Source of the DNA: CAZMNY01 sp964567745
Lineage (GTDB): Bacteria > Planctomycetota > Planctomycetia > Pirellulales > Pirellulaceae
DNA: 64,000 bases
NCBI GenBank assembly: GCA_964567745.1
Contig: CAZMNY010000003.1
Location: 186,001-250,000, forward strand
Direction of reading: 5' to 3'
Under the pieces are notes generated by a model. That model made no database searches and had not been told where the DNA came from. It saw only the letters and a program-made list of their open reading frames with translations. This document shows positions 54,273 through 62,456 of this stretch, piece after piece. The translations under genes and the position numbers were made by a program. Numbering within the stretch: the stretch's first letter is position 1; every line of letters starts with the position of its first letter.

Positions 54273-55556
54273 TCAACTGAGTTGGAATAGCTCGGCTGGC
54301 GGTTCGCTTTCTGTTAGTTTCAGGTCGTACGTATCTTGCAAGATCTTGAACACGTTAGGCGTGACAAAGGCCGGCGGTGCCGGACCAAGTCGAATGCCCT
54401 TCACTCCCAAGTGTAATAGAGTCAACAAGACGGCGACGGCTTTCTGCTCGAACCAGGAGATGGCCATCGTTAGCGGCAAATCGTTCACGCCGCATTCAAA
54501 CGCGTCGGCCAGCGCCGAGGCGACTTTGATCGCGCCATAGGCGTCATTGCATTGCCCCATATCGAGCAGCCGAGGAATTCCGGCCACCGTGCCGTATTCG
54601 CCATCGCGAATGCGGAACTTGCCGCAACCCAAAGTCAGAATCACCGACTCGTCCGGCGTCGCTTCGGCAAACTGAGTGAAATAGTTTCGACCCGACTCGG
54701 CGCCGTCGCAGCCTCCGATCAGGTAGAAGTGCTTGATCTCGCCCGACTTGACGGCCGCCACCACTTGCTCGGCCAAACCGAGAATCACGCTGTGGTGGAA
54801 TCCAATCGTCGATTCGCCCGTCTTGTTCTCGGGCAGCGGAGCACACTGCTTCGCCATCTCGATGACCTTCGAGAAGTCGGTGTCCTTGATTTGAGTTCCA
54901 CCGGGAACGGCCGTGACTCGAGTCGTAAAGAGGCGGTCCTTGTACGACTCCCATGGAATCAGAACACAGTTGGTCGTGGCCACGATCGGACCGGAAAACT
55001 GCGAGAACTCGATGTTCTGATTCTGCCATGCCGTGCCGAAGTGACCCGCCAAATGCTCGTGGGCGCTCAGCTTCGGATAACTATGAGCCGGCAACATCTC
55101 TCCATGCGTGTAGACGTTGACGCCGGCGCCGGCCGCCTGCTCCAGCAAGTCAGCCATATCGACCATATCGTGGCCGGTCACCAGAATGCCCGGACCCGCC
55201 TTTGTGCCTTCGTACACGGTCGATGGCGTCGGCGAACCGAGCTTCTCGGTGTGGCCCGTGTCAAGCATCTCCATCACTTTGAGATTCATCTTGCCGCATT
55301 CCAACACCAACTCGAGCAAACTCCCCAAATCGAAATTGACGTTGGTCAACGTGGAAAACAACGCCTCCTCGATGTAAGCGTTGACTTCGTCGCTCGTCTG
55401 GCCCAATCGACGAGCGTGATTGGCGTAGGCGGCGAGCCCCTTCACGCCATATAGAAGAATTTCCTGAAGCGACTGAACGTCTTCGTCTTTGCCGCACACG
55501 CCAACATCGACGCAACCGGTTCCGTTGGCGGTTTGCTCACATTGATTGCAGAACAT
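54273..55556 (-). CDS. hcp: Hybrid cluster protein (hydroxylamine/NO reductase family), compact form
   Basis: 427 residues from the ATG at 55556, shorter than the ~550 of E. coli Hcp, as in compact (class III) forms. N-terminal Cys motif CX2CX8CX5C (Cys3, 6, 15, 21). The hybrid-cluster ligands can be traced in order: His in TGHDMVDMADLL, Glu in HGEMLPAHSYP, Cys in TTNCVLIP, Cys in GGCDGAESG, Cys in LGCGKFRI, Cys in GQCNDAYG, and Glu with Lys in SWFEQKAV. The enzyme reduces nitric oxide or hydroxylamine in anaerobic nitrosative stress. First gene of an operon with the cytochrome and Rrf2 genes; divergent from the protoglobin gene. Confidence 0.88.
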   Translation of the reverse strand: MFCNQCEQTANGTGCVDVGVCGKDEDVQSLQEILLYGVKGLAAYANHARRLGQTSDEVNAYIEEALFSTLTNVNFDLGSLLELVLECGKMNLKVMEMLDTGHTEKLGSPTPSTVYEGTKAGPGILVTGHDMVDMADLLEQAAGAGVNVYTHGEMLPAHSYPKLSAHEHLAGHFGTAWQNQNIEFSQFSGPIVATTNCVLIPWESYKDRLFTTRVTAVPGGTQIKDTDFSKVIEMAKQCAPLPENKTGESTIGFHHSVILGLAEQVVAAVKSGEIKHFYLIGGCDGAESGRNYFTQFAEATPDESVILTLGCGKFRIRDGEYGTVAGIPRLLDMGQCNDAYGAIKVASALADAFECGVNDLPLTMAISWFEQKAVAVLLTLLHLGVKGIRLGPAPPAFVTPNVFKILQDTYDLKLTESEPPAELFQLS

Positions 55557-55620
55557 CGGCTTGAATCCTCTCGAGTGGTGGAATTCGCGTCGCCCGGTTT
55601 GCGATAACCTAAGCGAACTC

Positions 55621-55646
55621 AAGACACTCCGCGACGGAGTCGTCTT
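55621..55646. promoter_or_regulatory. Nested inverted repeat upstream of hcp
   Basis: AAGAC-ACTCCG-CGA-CGGAGT-C-GTCTT: two arms of 5 and 6 bp with one bulged C. It lies 65 bases upstream of the hcp start in the region shared with the protoglobin gene. It may be an operator half or a leader hairpin of hcp. Confidence 0.45.
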
Positions 55647-55669
55647 GCTCAACCAAGGTTACCTATTTA

Positions 55670-55693
55670 AAATAGGATGTCAACATCCAATTT
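55670..55693. promoter_or_regulatory. 24-bp palindrome, candidate operator for the Rrf2 regulator
   Basis: AAAT-A-GGATGT-CA-ACATCC-A-ATTT is symmetric at all positions but the central CA and the A/A pairs. It is AT-flanked, lies between the divergent hcp and protoglobin genes, 32 bases before the protoglobin ATG, and has the length expected of an Rrf2/NsrR-type site. Confidence 0.6.
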
Positions 55694-55725
55694 AGCCAGT
55701 CGAAACTGATTTTGAGGATAGAACG

Positions 55726-56301
55726 ATGAAGCAAGTGGACGAAGCGAGCCTGGAGAGCGATCTCAACGAGCGGTACAAGTTTGTCGCAGAATTCGTTGGA
55801 TTCGATGAGAACGACGCCAAAGCGATCCACGCGTCTGCTGGTTATCTGGCCCCGCTCATCCCGGCGATTGTTGACCAAACCTACGAGAAATTGCTGGCGT
55901 ATGACGCCACAGCCAGGCACTTCGTACCCCGCCAGGAGGGTTATGACGGCCCCCTTCCTGACTCACTCGAGTCGCTTGCCGCCGATCATCCTCAGATTCA
56001 GTTTCGCAAGGACCACCTCAACCGCTACCTGATGCATGTGCTCGGACACGCCTACAACGACAAGATGGCCCTGTTCCTCGATATGTCGGGCAAGATGCAC
56101 ACGCCCAAAGCCGGGAACAAGGACATCGATGTCCCGCTCGTGCAGATGAACGCCCTGCTCGGTCTGTTGTCCGACTTGCTCTTCGAAGCCATCCTCGGTT
56201 TCGCCATGGACGACGACACGAAGACTCGGACGATGCGAGCTTTCAACAAGTTGCTATGGATCCAAAACGACTTGGTGACACGGCACTATCAGAAGAGTTG
56301 A
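55726..56301 (+). CDS. Protoglobin-family heme protein
   Basis: 191 residues, all helical, no signal peptide. The sequence from KFVAEFVGFDENDAKAIHAS through QFRKDHLNRYLMHVLGHA (the His-rich helix likely to carry the proximal heme ligand) to LLGLLSDLLFEAILGFAMD matches protoglobins, which bind O2, NO and CO. GAGGATAG precedes the ATG. It is divergent from hcp across a shared palindrome; NO trapping or sensing is the probable role, inferred from the family and context. Confidence 0.78.
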   Translation: MKQVDEASLESDLNERYKFVAEFVGFDENDAKAIHASAGYLAPLIPAIVDQTYEKLLAYDATARHFVPRQEGYDGPLPDSLESLAADHPQIQFRKDHLNRYLMHVLGHAYNDKMALFLDMSGKMHTPKAGNKDIDVPLVQMNALLGLLSDLLFEAILGFAMDDDTKTRTMRAFNKLLWIQNDLVTRHYQKS

Positions 56302-56345
56302 GCGAGCCTGTCGAGCTCGCATCTCGCGTTTCCCTATAAACGCCA

Positions 56346-57326
56346 TTAGCCGTCAGGGTTGACCCAACAGCGAAGCGGCGAGCCGGAGAGTCCGGCGATC
56401 AGATTGTCAGCCGCGATTTCGGCCATCCCGTTTCGGCTTGAGACCGTACCGCTGGCGATATGGGGCGCGATGATGCAATTGGGCGTGGAAAGCAGCGGAT
56501 CGTCCATCGGGATCGGCTCGGGATCGGTGACGTCGAGGCCCGCCGCAAAGATCTCGCCGCTATTCAGAGCCTGATGGAGGTCAGCCGCGACATGAATCGG
56601 GCCTCGCGCGCTGTTGATAAAGACCGCGGTGTTTTTCATCTTCTTGAACGTCTCGGCGTTGAACAGTCTATTTGTGGTTTCGTTGAGGTCGGTGTGGACC
56701 GAGACGAAGTCGGATTCGGTGAGTAGTTGATCGAGCTCGACTTGTTGTGCTCCCAGCTCTGTTTCCGCCGCTTCATTGCGGTACTTGTCATGGTAGAGGA
56801 CGTTCATGCCCCAGCCGCCGTGACAGCGTTTGGCCATTGCGAAACCGATGCGGCCCATTCCGACGATGCCGATCGTCTTGCCGACCAAGTCGCAGCCGAT
56901 CAACCCAAGCGGCTCCCAGGTCTTCCAGTTTCCCGCTCGAACGTAATCTTGAGCTTCGACGATTCGGCGAGCCGAGGAAATGAGCAAAGTAAAAGCCATG
57001 TCGGCCGTCGCGTCGGTAAGCACATCGGGCGTATTGCCGACTCGAATGCCTCGGCGGTTGGCTTGCTCAACATCGATATTGTTGTAACCCACAGCGAAAT
57101 TGCTGATCACTTTCAATTGCGACCCTGCCGCGTCCATGAATTCCGCATCGACTTTTTCAGTCAGCAGCGACAGCAAGCCTTCACAACCCTCGATTCGCCG
57201 AAGCAACTCCGCTCGTTCCGGCGGCAGTTGGCCGTCCCAAACATCCGCATCACAGTGCTCGAGCACTCGACTCAAACCAGCCTCGGGAATTCTTCGAGTT
57301 ACGAACACACGGGGACGATCCGACAT
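56346..57326 (-). CDS. D-isomer 2-hydroxyacid dehydrogenase (glycerate/glyoxylate reductase-like)
   Basis: 326 residues. The NAD-binding motif GKTIGIVGMGRIGFAMA and the catalytic triad are intact: Arg in FINSARGPI, Glu in DVTDPEPIP and His in CIIAPHIASG. The closest group seems to be the D-glycerate/hydroxypyruvate/glyoxylate reductases, e.g. FAVGYNNIDVEQANRRGI and ATADMAFTLLIS. It lies on the same strand as the next 2-hydroxyacid dehydrogenase (180-base gap), but the two are only distantly related. Confidence 0.86.
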   Translation of the reverse strand: MSDRPRVFVTRRIPEAGLSRVLEHCDADVWDGQLPPERAELLRRIEGCEGLLSLLTEKVDAEFMDAAGSQLKVISNFAVGYNNIDVEQANRRGIRVGNTPDVLTDATADMAFTLLISSARRIVEAQDYVRAGNWKTWEPLGLIGCDLVGKTIGIVGMGRIGFAMAKRCHGGWGMNVLYHDKYRNEAAETELGAQQVELDQLLTESDFVSVHTDLNETTNRLFNAETFKKMKNTAVFINSARGPIHVAADLHQALNSGEIFAAGLDVTDPEPIPMDDPLLSTPNCIIAPHIASGTVSSRNGMAEIAADNLIAGLSGSPLRCWVNPDG

Positions 57327-57505
57327 GCGAGAGTCCTTGTCCTATGAGTATCTATCAGCTCAAAACCAACCGGCTATTGTGACGGATAAAGGGCACCTTG
57401 GGGAGGCTGCCGGGAGTGGTAGACAGAACCCCGTCGGCCCAGACCCTCACGAGCTTGCCTCGCGCCGGTGAATCAGGCGCCCCTAGAATCCGTGTGGAGC
57501 CGTCG

Positions 57506-58489
57506 TCAAGTCACAACGTTTTGAGGCTGGCCGTCGAGAAAGGCAAGGACGTTGTCGACGGCGCCCTGATTGAGCGCGTCAACGCCTTCAGGCGTGTGGT
57601 CGGCGCTATGTGGAGTGAGCACGACGTGTTCGCACTGGAGCAGCGGGTGGTTGTCGATGATCGGTTCTTCGTCGTAAACATCGACAGCCGCTCCGCCGAG
57701 TCGACCAGAGTCGAGGACGTCGACGAGCGCCTGCGTGTCGACGATCGGACCCCGAGCCGTGTTGACCAGTATCGACCTCGGTTTCATTTGCTCAAGTTGT
57801 TCGCGCCCAATAAAACCGCGACTTTCGTCGGTCAACATGATGTGGAGCGAGACGACATCACTTTGCTGCAACAACTGGTCGAGCTCGACGTATTCGATCC
57901 CCATCTCGGCGGCTCGACGTGAATCGGGATTGAACGTCCACGCGATCACTCGCATGCCAATCGCTTTGGCTAGCCGAACGACCTGGCTGCCGATGGCACC
58001 TGTGCCGACCACGCCCAACGTCGAGTTGCTTAACAGCAGATTGTCACATCGACGCCAGCGGCCAGCTCGCAGTTCACTCGTCTGATAGCACAATCGTTTG
58101 GCCGCTCCCATCATGAGCGCCAGCGCGTGTTCGGCAACAATGGCGGCCGTCTTGCCTGGTATGTTACAGAGCGTGATGTTCGCGTCGCGAATGGCCTCGA
58201 GATCGAACGAGTCGGTGCCGATCGAACACGTTGAGATCATCTTGAGGTTGGCAAGCTGCTCGAGATCACTTTGCCGCCAGTGCATGTTGCCTCGAGAATT
58301 GATCATCAAATCGGCGTCCCGAACCCGTTCCACTTGCTCCGCTCGACTGCTCGGCGTGTCGCGATACAACCTCAGATTGACGCGGTTCTCGAGTCGCTTG
58401 AGTTGAGGCGAATCTCCGATCTGAGTCGGCTCGTCGCCTGGAATGACAAGCAGTGGTAATCGTGGATCGTCGATAATGTCGTACTCCAT
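57506..58489 (-). CDS. D-isomer 2-hydroxyacid dehydrogenase
   Basis: 327 residues from ATG 58489, which has AAGG eight bases upstream. NAD-binding motif LGVVGTGAIGSQVVRLA; catalytic Arg in NTARGPIVD, Glu in YDEEPII and His in LTPHSADHTP. The N-terminal substrate domain (SIGTDSFDLEAIRDANITL) is typical of phosphoglycerate-dehydrogenase-like enzymes, but the exact substrate cannot be told. Upstream is a remnant coding end and the assembly gap. Confidence 0.86.
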   Translation of the reverse strand: MEYDIIDDPRLPLLVIPGDEPTQIGDSPQLKRLENRVNLRLYRDTPSSRAEQVERVRDADLMINSRGNMHWRQSDLEQLANLKMISTCSIGTDSFDLEAIRDANITLCNIPGKTAAIVAEHALALMMGAAKRLCYQTSELRAGRWRRCDNLLLSNSTLGVVGTGAIGSQVVRLAKAIGMRVIAWTFNPDSRRAAEMGIEYVELDQLLQQSDVVSLHIMLTDESRGFIGREQLEQMKPRSILVNTARGPIVDTQALVDVLDSGRLGGAAVDVYDEEPIIDNHPLLQCEHVVLTPHSADHTPEGVDALNQGAVDNVLAFLDGQPQNVVT

Positions 58490-58509
58490 TCAGTTACCTT
58501 GTGTCGCCT

Positions 58510-58542
58510 TTACAAACCCCAAAAAAACGCCACAATAACGGC
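58510..58542 (-). CDS. Probable C-terminal end of a membrane protein (rest in gap)
   Basis: Reading minus from the N-gap edge at 58542, ten codons give AVIVAFFWGL and then TAA. This hydrophobic tail, 21 bases before the next start codon on the same strand, looks like the last transmembrane residues of a protein whose body is missing in the assembly gap. Confidence 0.4.
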   Translation of the reverse strand, partial: AVIVAFFWGL

Positions 58543-58552
58543 NNNNNNNNNN
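58543..58552. other. Assembly gap (10 N)
   Basis: Ten N mark an unresolved join of two contigs; the true length is unknown. On both sides lies a copy of CAGTTACCTTGTGTC (58495-58509 and 58566-58580), which may have caused the break. Confidence 0.95.
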
Positions 58553-58563
58553 GTCTTACTCAT
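58553..58563 (-). CDS. Probable start of the gene hidden in the gap
   Basis: On the minus strand an ATG (58563-58561) is followed by AGTAAGAC up to the gap. It is preceded by ACACAAGGTAACTGTA, the same AAGG-containing leader as the next gene. Together with the tail at 58510-58542 it suggests one missing gene. Confidence 0.35.
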
Positions 58564-58670
58564 TACAGTTACCTTGTGTCTCATTTCGCTCCGTTAATTT
58601 CGCGCCACTTTCGCGTTGCTAATGGCGACGATGGGCGAAAAGCGACACGAGGCGACGAAGGGTGACAAAG

Positions 58671-60335
58671 TCAACGACTGCGGCCAATCGTCATGATTGT
58701 AATATCGTCGTTCTGCGGACGACCATCGGCATGCTTGCGAACATCGGCCAAGAGCGACCGGCCGAGTTCATCGGCTTTCGGCGAACTGTCGCGAATGAAC
58801 TGCTCGATCCGCTCCTTGCCGTACAAATCACCCTGATCGTTCATCGCTTCATCAACGCCATCGGTGACGACGACAACGGTCTCGCCGGCTTCAATGGCTC
58901 GCGTGTCGACTTCATAGGGATAGTCTTCGACGATTCCGATCGGCGGCCCGACCTTGTCGTCCTCGAATTCTCGAATCTCGCCGTCGAGACAACGGATCAG
59001 AGGCGACATATGACCGGCGTTGACGACGGCCATTTCATTCGTGGAAAAGTCGATGATGATCAGCACGAACGTGACAAAACGGCCCTCGACCGCGGTGTCG
59101 CACATATGATCGTTAATGGCCATGGCCGCTTCGACCGGATCATGGCAAAACTTCATCGTACTTTGCACGCAGCTCGACATGCGGCTCATGATCAGCGCGC
59201 CCGGGACGCCTTTGCCCGCCACGTCGCCGAAGGCGTAACAGATTTTGTTGTCATCCAAAACGAAAGCGTCGTAGTAGTCGCCGCCGACTGCCTGAGCCGA
59301 ATCGTACGAGGCGAAGAATTCCCAGCCGTCGCGGCCAGGCAAGTCATCAGGCAACAGCGCTCTTTGCACGTCACTCGCAATCGCCAACTCGCCATCCTGC
59401 TTTTGCTTGGCCAAGAACGATTCCATCAACCTCGCATTTTCGTAGGACAGAGCCGCTTGTCCGGCGACGGCCATCAGCAATTCGAGGTCATCCTCTTTAA
59501 ACTGCCCCAAGGGGTTTTGCGAATCGATGTCGATGATTCCCAGCGGCTCACCATCGAGTCCCAACATCGGCACGCACATCATCGAACGGATGGACAGGTC
59601 GGCGATCGACTGACTGGCGCTGAATTCAGTTGCCGCATCCGCTGACAATACGCCCGTCTTCTCTTCCAGGACTTTGTTGACGACCGTTCGGCTAAGGCGA
59701 ACGGACGCGTCCTCACCTTCACGACGATGCCGCACTGCCCTCGATTGCATTTCTCCCGTCTTCTCATCTTTCAGCAAGATGCAGCCGCGATCGGCGCTGG
59801 GGAAGATCCCGAATAACGTCTCCAAAACTTTGGGCAGCAGCACGTCGAGGTCGACCGTGCCTGCCAGCGCCGTACTGATCTCCAAGACGGCGGCGAGTTT
59901 GCTTTGGGCGTTCGTTTCCAGCACGCCGAAGCGCCCGCTGGAGCTGAGGGCGCCGGTGATGGTTGCCGAGTCTTCGTCTTCGCTGGCGAAACCGACCTGA
60001 AACGGCGCCAGGTGGGAAGAGCCGCCAAACGCCTCGACCGGCGGTCGCTCTTGTCCCTCGAACCGAAGCAAGACAGGACCAAAGTGGATCTGGTCCCCGT
60101 CGCGCAGTTCAACTCGAGTCGCAATCCGCTCGTTGTTGACAAACGTCCCGTTGCGGCTGCCCAAATCCTCAAGGAAAATCGACCCGTCTTCGTTGATCAG
60201 TTTCGCATGCGTGCCGGACACGGCGTTGGAACGAAGATGCATCGCGCTGTCGGGATGCCGCCCCACGACGGTCTCGTCTGCGTCGAGCGAAAACGTGGTG
60301 GGATCAGTTCCTTCGACAACGATGAGTTTGGGCAT
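58671..60335 (-). CDS. FHA-GAF-SpoIIE (PP2C) phosphatase
   Basis: 554 residues from ATG 60335, preceded by GGAAAG; the open frame upstream lacks domain features. Order: FHA domain (~5-95; VVGRHPDSAMHLRSNAVSGTH and DLGSRNGTFVNN), GAF domain (~165-320; ADRGCILLKDEKTGEMQS), then SpoIIE-type PP2C phosphatase (~340-554; GGDYYDAFVLDD, FGDVAGKGVPGALIM, VTDGVDEAMN and QNDDITIM with the metal Asp residues). The FHA part would dock phosphothreonine partners made by Ser/Thr kinases such as the one at 38467-39705. Likely a signalling phosphatase in the cytoplasm. Confidence 0.87.
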   Translation of the reverse strand: MPKLIVVEGTDPTTFSLDADETVVGRHPDSAMHLRSNAVSGTHAKLINEDGSIFLEDLGSRNGTFVNNERIATRVELRDGDQIHFGPVLLRFEGQERPPVEAFGGSSHLAPFQVGFASEDEDSATITGALSSSGRFGVLETNAQSKLAAVLEISTALAGTVDLDVLLPKVLETLFGIFPSADRGCILLKDEKTGEMQSRAVRHRREGEDASVRLSRTVVNKVLEEKTGVLSADAATEFSASQSIADLSIRSMMCVPMLGLDGEPLGIIDIDSQNPLGQFKEDDLELLMAVAGQAALSYENARLMESFLAKQKQDGELAIASDVQRALLPDDLPGRDGWEFFASYDSAQAVGGDYYDAFVLDDNKICYAFGDVAGKGVPGALIMSRMSSCVQSTMKFCHDPVEAAMAINDHMCDTAVEGRFVTFVLIIIDFSTNEMAVVNAGHMSPLIRCLDGEIREFEDDKVGPPIGIVEDYPYEVDTRAIEAGETVVVVTDGVDEAMNDQGDLYGKERIEQFIRDSSPKADELGRSLLADVRKHADGRPQNDDITIMTIGRSR

Positions 60336-60641
60336 TGGGTTCTTTCCGAATTGGCGATCAGATCTGCGCATGATAACCTGTTTTGCGGTGCTTTTTAAGT
60401 GATTGGCGCGTTCGACTTGATGGCTGTCTTTTCGCCGACTCGCCTTCAACGAGCGGCCGCTTCACAAGCCTTTGAGCGGCCTGAATTTCGCCCAAAGCGT
60501 CTTCCGCGCCTCGACGCAAGCTTCCGGCATCCGCTAGACTGCCATCAATGTCCGCACAACAGTTGGCTCAACTCAGATGAGGAAAAGCGGAATCGACTTC
60601 AGACAACTGCCGACGATGCGACCCTAAAAGTGAGATTTGAA
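60336..60641. other. Divergent promoter region
   Basis: Between the phosphatase (minus) and the small protein (plus). An open frame runs through it into the small protein, but its upstream part has no protein-like features. I see no repeats. Confidence 0.4.
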
Positions 60642-60845
60642 ATGAGCAAGTTTATTGTCGTTCCAATGGAAGACGGGCGCCGACAGTACATCAACACGGA
60701 ACTGCTTCGCGCTGTCGACGACCAGCGAGACGAAGGCAACGTGGTGATTGAGTTTGACCACGATCACAAGTTGTACATGAGCCGCGAACGGGCGGCGCCG
60801 TTAATCAAATGGTTGAAGAACGAAGTCGCAAGCGGTCAGCAATAG
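60642..60845 (+). CDS. Small conserved-looking protein of unknown function
   Basis: 67 residues from ATG 60642 (MSKFIVVPMEDGRRQYINTE, then LLRAVDDQRD). A compact alpha/beta composition, acidic middle (VVIEFDHDHKLYM), no signal peptide or membrane segment. The start is uncertain: no clear ribosome-binding site is present, and the frame stays open for 81 codons upstream. It is convergent with the VWA gene. Confidence 0.55.
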   Translation: MSKFIVVPMEDGRRQYINTELLRAVDDQRDEGNVVIEFDHDHKLYMSRERAAPLIKWLKNEVASGQQ

Positions 60846-60864
60846 GCAGCGAGCACATCGACCG

Positions 60865-62130
60865 CTAGGAACCGTCGTCGGCGTCCTTTGATTCGTCAGC
60901 TTTTTCTTTTTCCTGCTTGGCCTGCTTGGCTTGGATTGCCTGCCGACGCAAGCCTCGCTCCGCCGCTCGCTGCAGCGCGTGGGCTTCCGGATTGTCCGGA
61001 TCTCGATCCAAAACAGACTTTGCAGCTCGGGCCGCAGCTTTGAAATCGCTGCGTTTGAGTGCTTGTGAGCCGAGCTTCAACATGGTTTGAGCGTCGTTGA
61101 GAATCACTCGGCCAATTTCCCGCAAGCCAGCTGAGCCGACGGTCGGCAAACGCACGCCGCCATCTTTGGCCGCCAATTCGACCAGTTTGGGAAGAAACCC
61201 AAATTCAAGACTCTCCGGTTCCGGCTTCAACTTCCAACTCAATTCCTTTGAGCTGCCCGGCCCCTTTGCCGTCATGGTGATCGTGATTTCCGACTCGCGA
61301 TTCTTAAGCATGCCAATGGCGACGGTGTCCCGATCAACTCGCAGCGGGGCAAACGTCTCGGGGTAGATCGCAAGCACATTCACGCCAACCTTGACATTCT
61401 CGGGCCAGAACACAGGAGAGCGAACGGCTGCCGCCAGAAAGCCACCCGCGCGAACTGCGACATCGGAAGCTTCTTTGTCGAGCACAATGGCGCCGCCCGT
61501 GTGATTCGTGCAGGCCGCCAGCAATTCGACGTTTCGCTGCGGACCGATCGCGAAGCACGAAAACGACGCCTGCGCGTCGCGCAGCCGCTTGAAGATGTCG
61601 TTCATTTCCGCCGCATCGACAAAATTCGCCCGGCTAACGCCGTCGCCGATGTAGACGATACTTCGCGCCGCGCCCTCGCGTCCTTTTTCCAAAACTGCAG
61701 CTGCCGCGACCAATCCGCCGGGAAGGTCGGTTGAGCCGAGCGGCGTACGCTTCTTAAGCTTCTTAACCGCCTCTTTCATCGCGGCGTTGCCAGCGGTGAC
61801 GAGCGACGAGTTCATAGGGACCGCTTTCAAGTCGAGTGCAAACAATTGCACTCGGTCGGTCTCGCGCAGCCCCTCGAGGAATCGCTCAAGGCAATTCAAG
61901 CTATCGTTTCGGAACAGGCCGATTTGACTGGCGGACGTGTCAAACAACACCACCACATCGGCCTCGTCGACCGTAGCGCCAACCGCGTCGGGGCTCACAC
62001 TCAGCGCGAAATAGACCTCGCCGGTCGACTTCTTATATGTCGCCAACCGTGCGGCCGTTTCAACTTGGGCGTAGGCCGAGGTCGTCGCAACGAATCCAAA
62101 AAACATGACAACGGCAATAAGCCTATTCAT
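60865..62130 (-). CDS. Secreted VWA-domain protein
   Basis: 421 residues from the ATG at 62130 (GAGGATGG upstream; a start at 62151 would add seven residues). The signal peptide ends near TTSAYAQ. The von Willebrand A domain (~58-230) has an intact MIDAS metal site: FDTSAS (Asp64, Ser66, Ser68), Thr in GSTDLPGG and Asp in YIGDG. A beta region (~240-340) follows, then a helical part resembling one TPR (FKAAARAAKSVLDRDPDNPE) and a Lys/Glu/Ala-rich tail. Probably a metal-dependent binding protein outside the cytoplasm; its partner is unknown. Confidence 0.8.
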   Translation of the reverse strand: MNRLIAVVMFFGFVATTSAYAQVETAARLATYKKSTGEVYFALSVSPDAVGATVDEADVVVLFDTSASQIGLFRNDSLNCLERFLEGLRETDRVQLFALDLKAVPMNSSLVTAGNAAMKEAVKKLKKRTPLGSTDLPGGLVAAAAVLEKGREGAARSIVYIGDGVSRANFVDAAEMNDIFKRLRDAQASFSCFAIGPQRNVELLAACTNHTGGAIVLDKEASDVAVRAGGFLAAAVRSPVFWPENVKVGVNVLAIYPETFAPLRVDRDTVAIGMLKNRESEITITMTAKGPGSSKELSWKLKPEPESLEFGFLPKLVELAAKDGGVRLPTVGSAGLREIGRVILNDAQTMLKLGSQALKRSDFKAAARAAKSVLDRDPDNPEAHALQRAAERGLRRQAIQAKQAKQEKEKADESKDADDGS

Positions 62131-62456
62131 ATATCCATCCTCAAAATGCACCCTCGGGCGAACGCGCGGTCGATCGCGATGATCGCGGCGGCCAATTCAA
62201 ACCAACGTGTTCAGCTTGTTGAGGAGACGTTAATTTGTGAGCCGATTGAGCATCGACTGGCCTGCGAACTTTGCGCAAACGGAACCGCTACCGAAGTATA
62301 GCGAAGATCGAGGTCGTTCCGCCCAAACGAGGTTCGTCTCTGGCCCTGTTTTCCCTCAATGCATGGTCGGCTTAGCGGCACAATCGCCATAATCCGCTCG
62401 CCGCGAACGAGTCAAACTCACGGCGTCGAAGACGAACTCAACGATTCCGAGAGACC
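62131..62456. other. Intergenic region
   Basis: Between two minus-strand genes. It carries the promoter of the VWA gene. A short run of CGATCGCGATGATCGCG-type self-complementary text lies near 62170; otherwise I see nothing. Confidence 0.4.

Noticed and set aside
54552..55454. A 300-codon plus-strand frame
   Set aside because: Antisense to hcp, whose cluster ligands are all intact.
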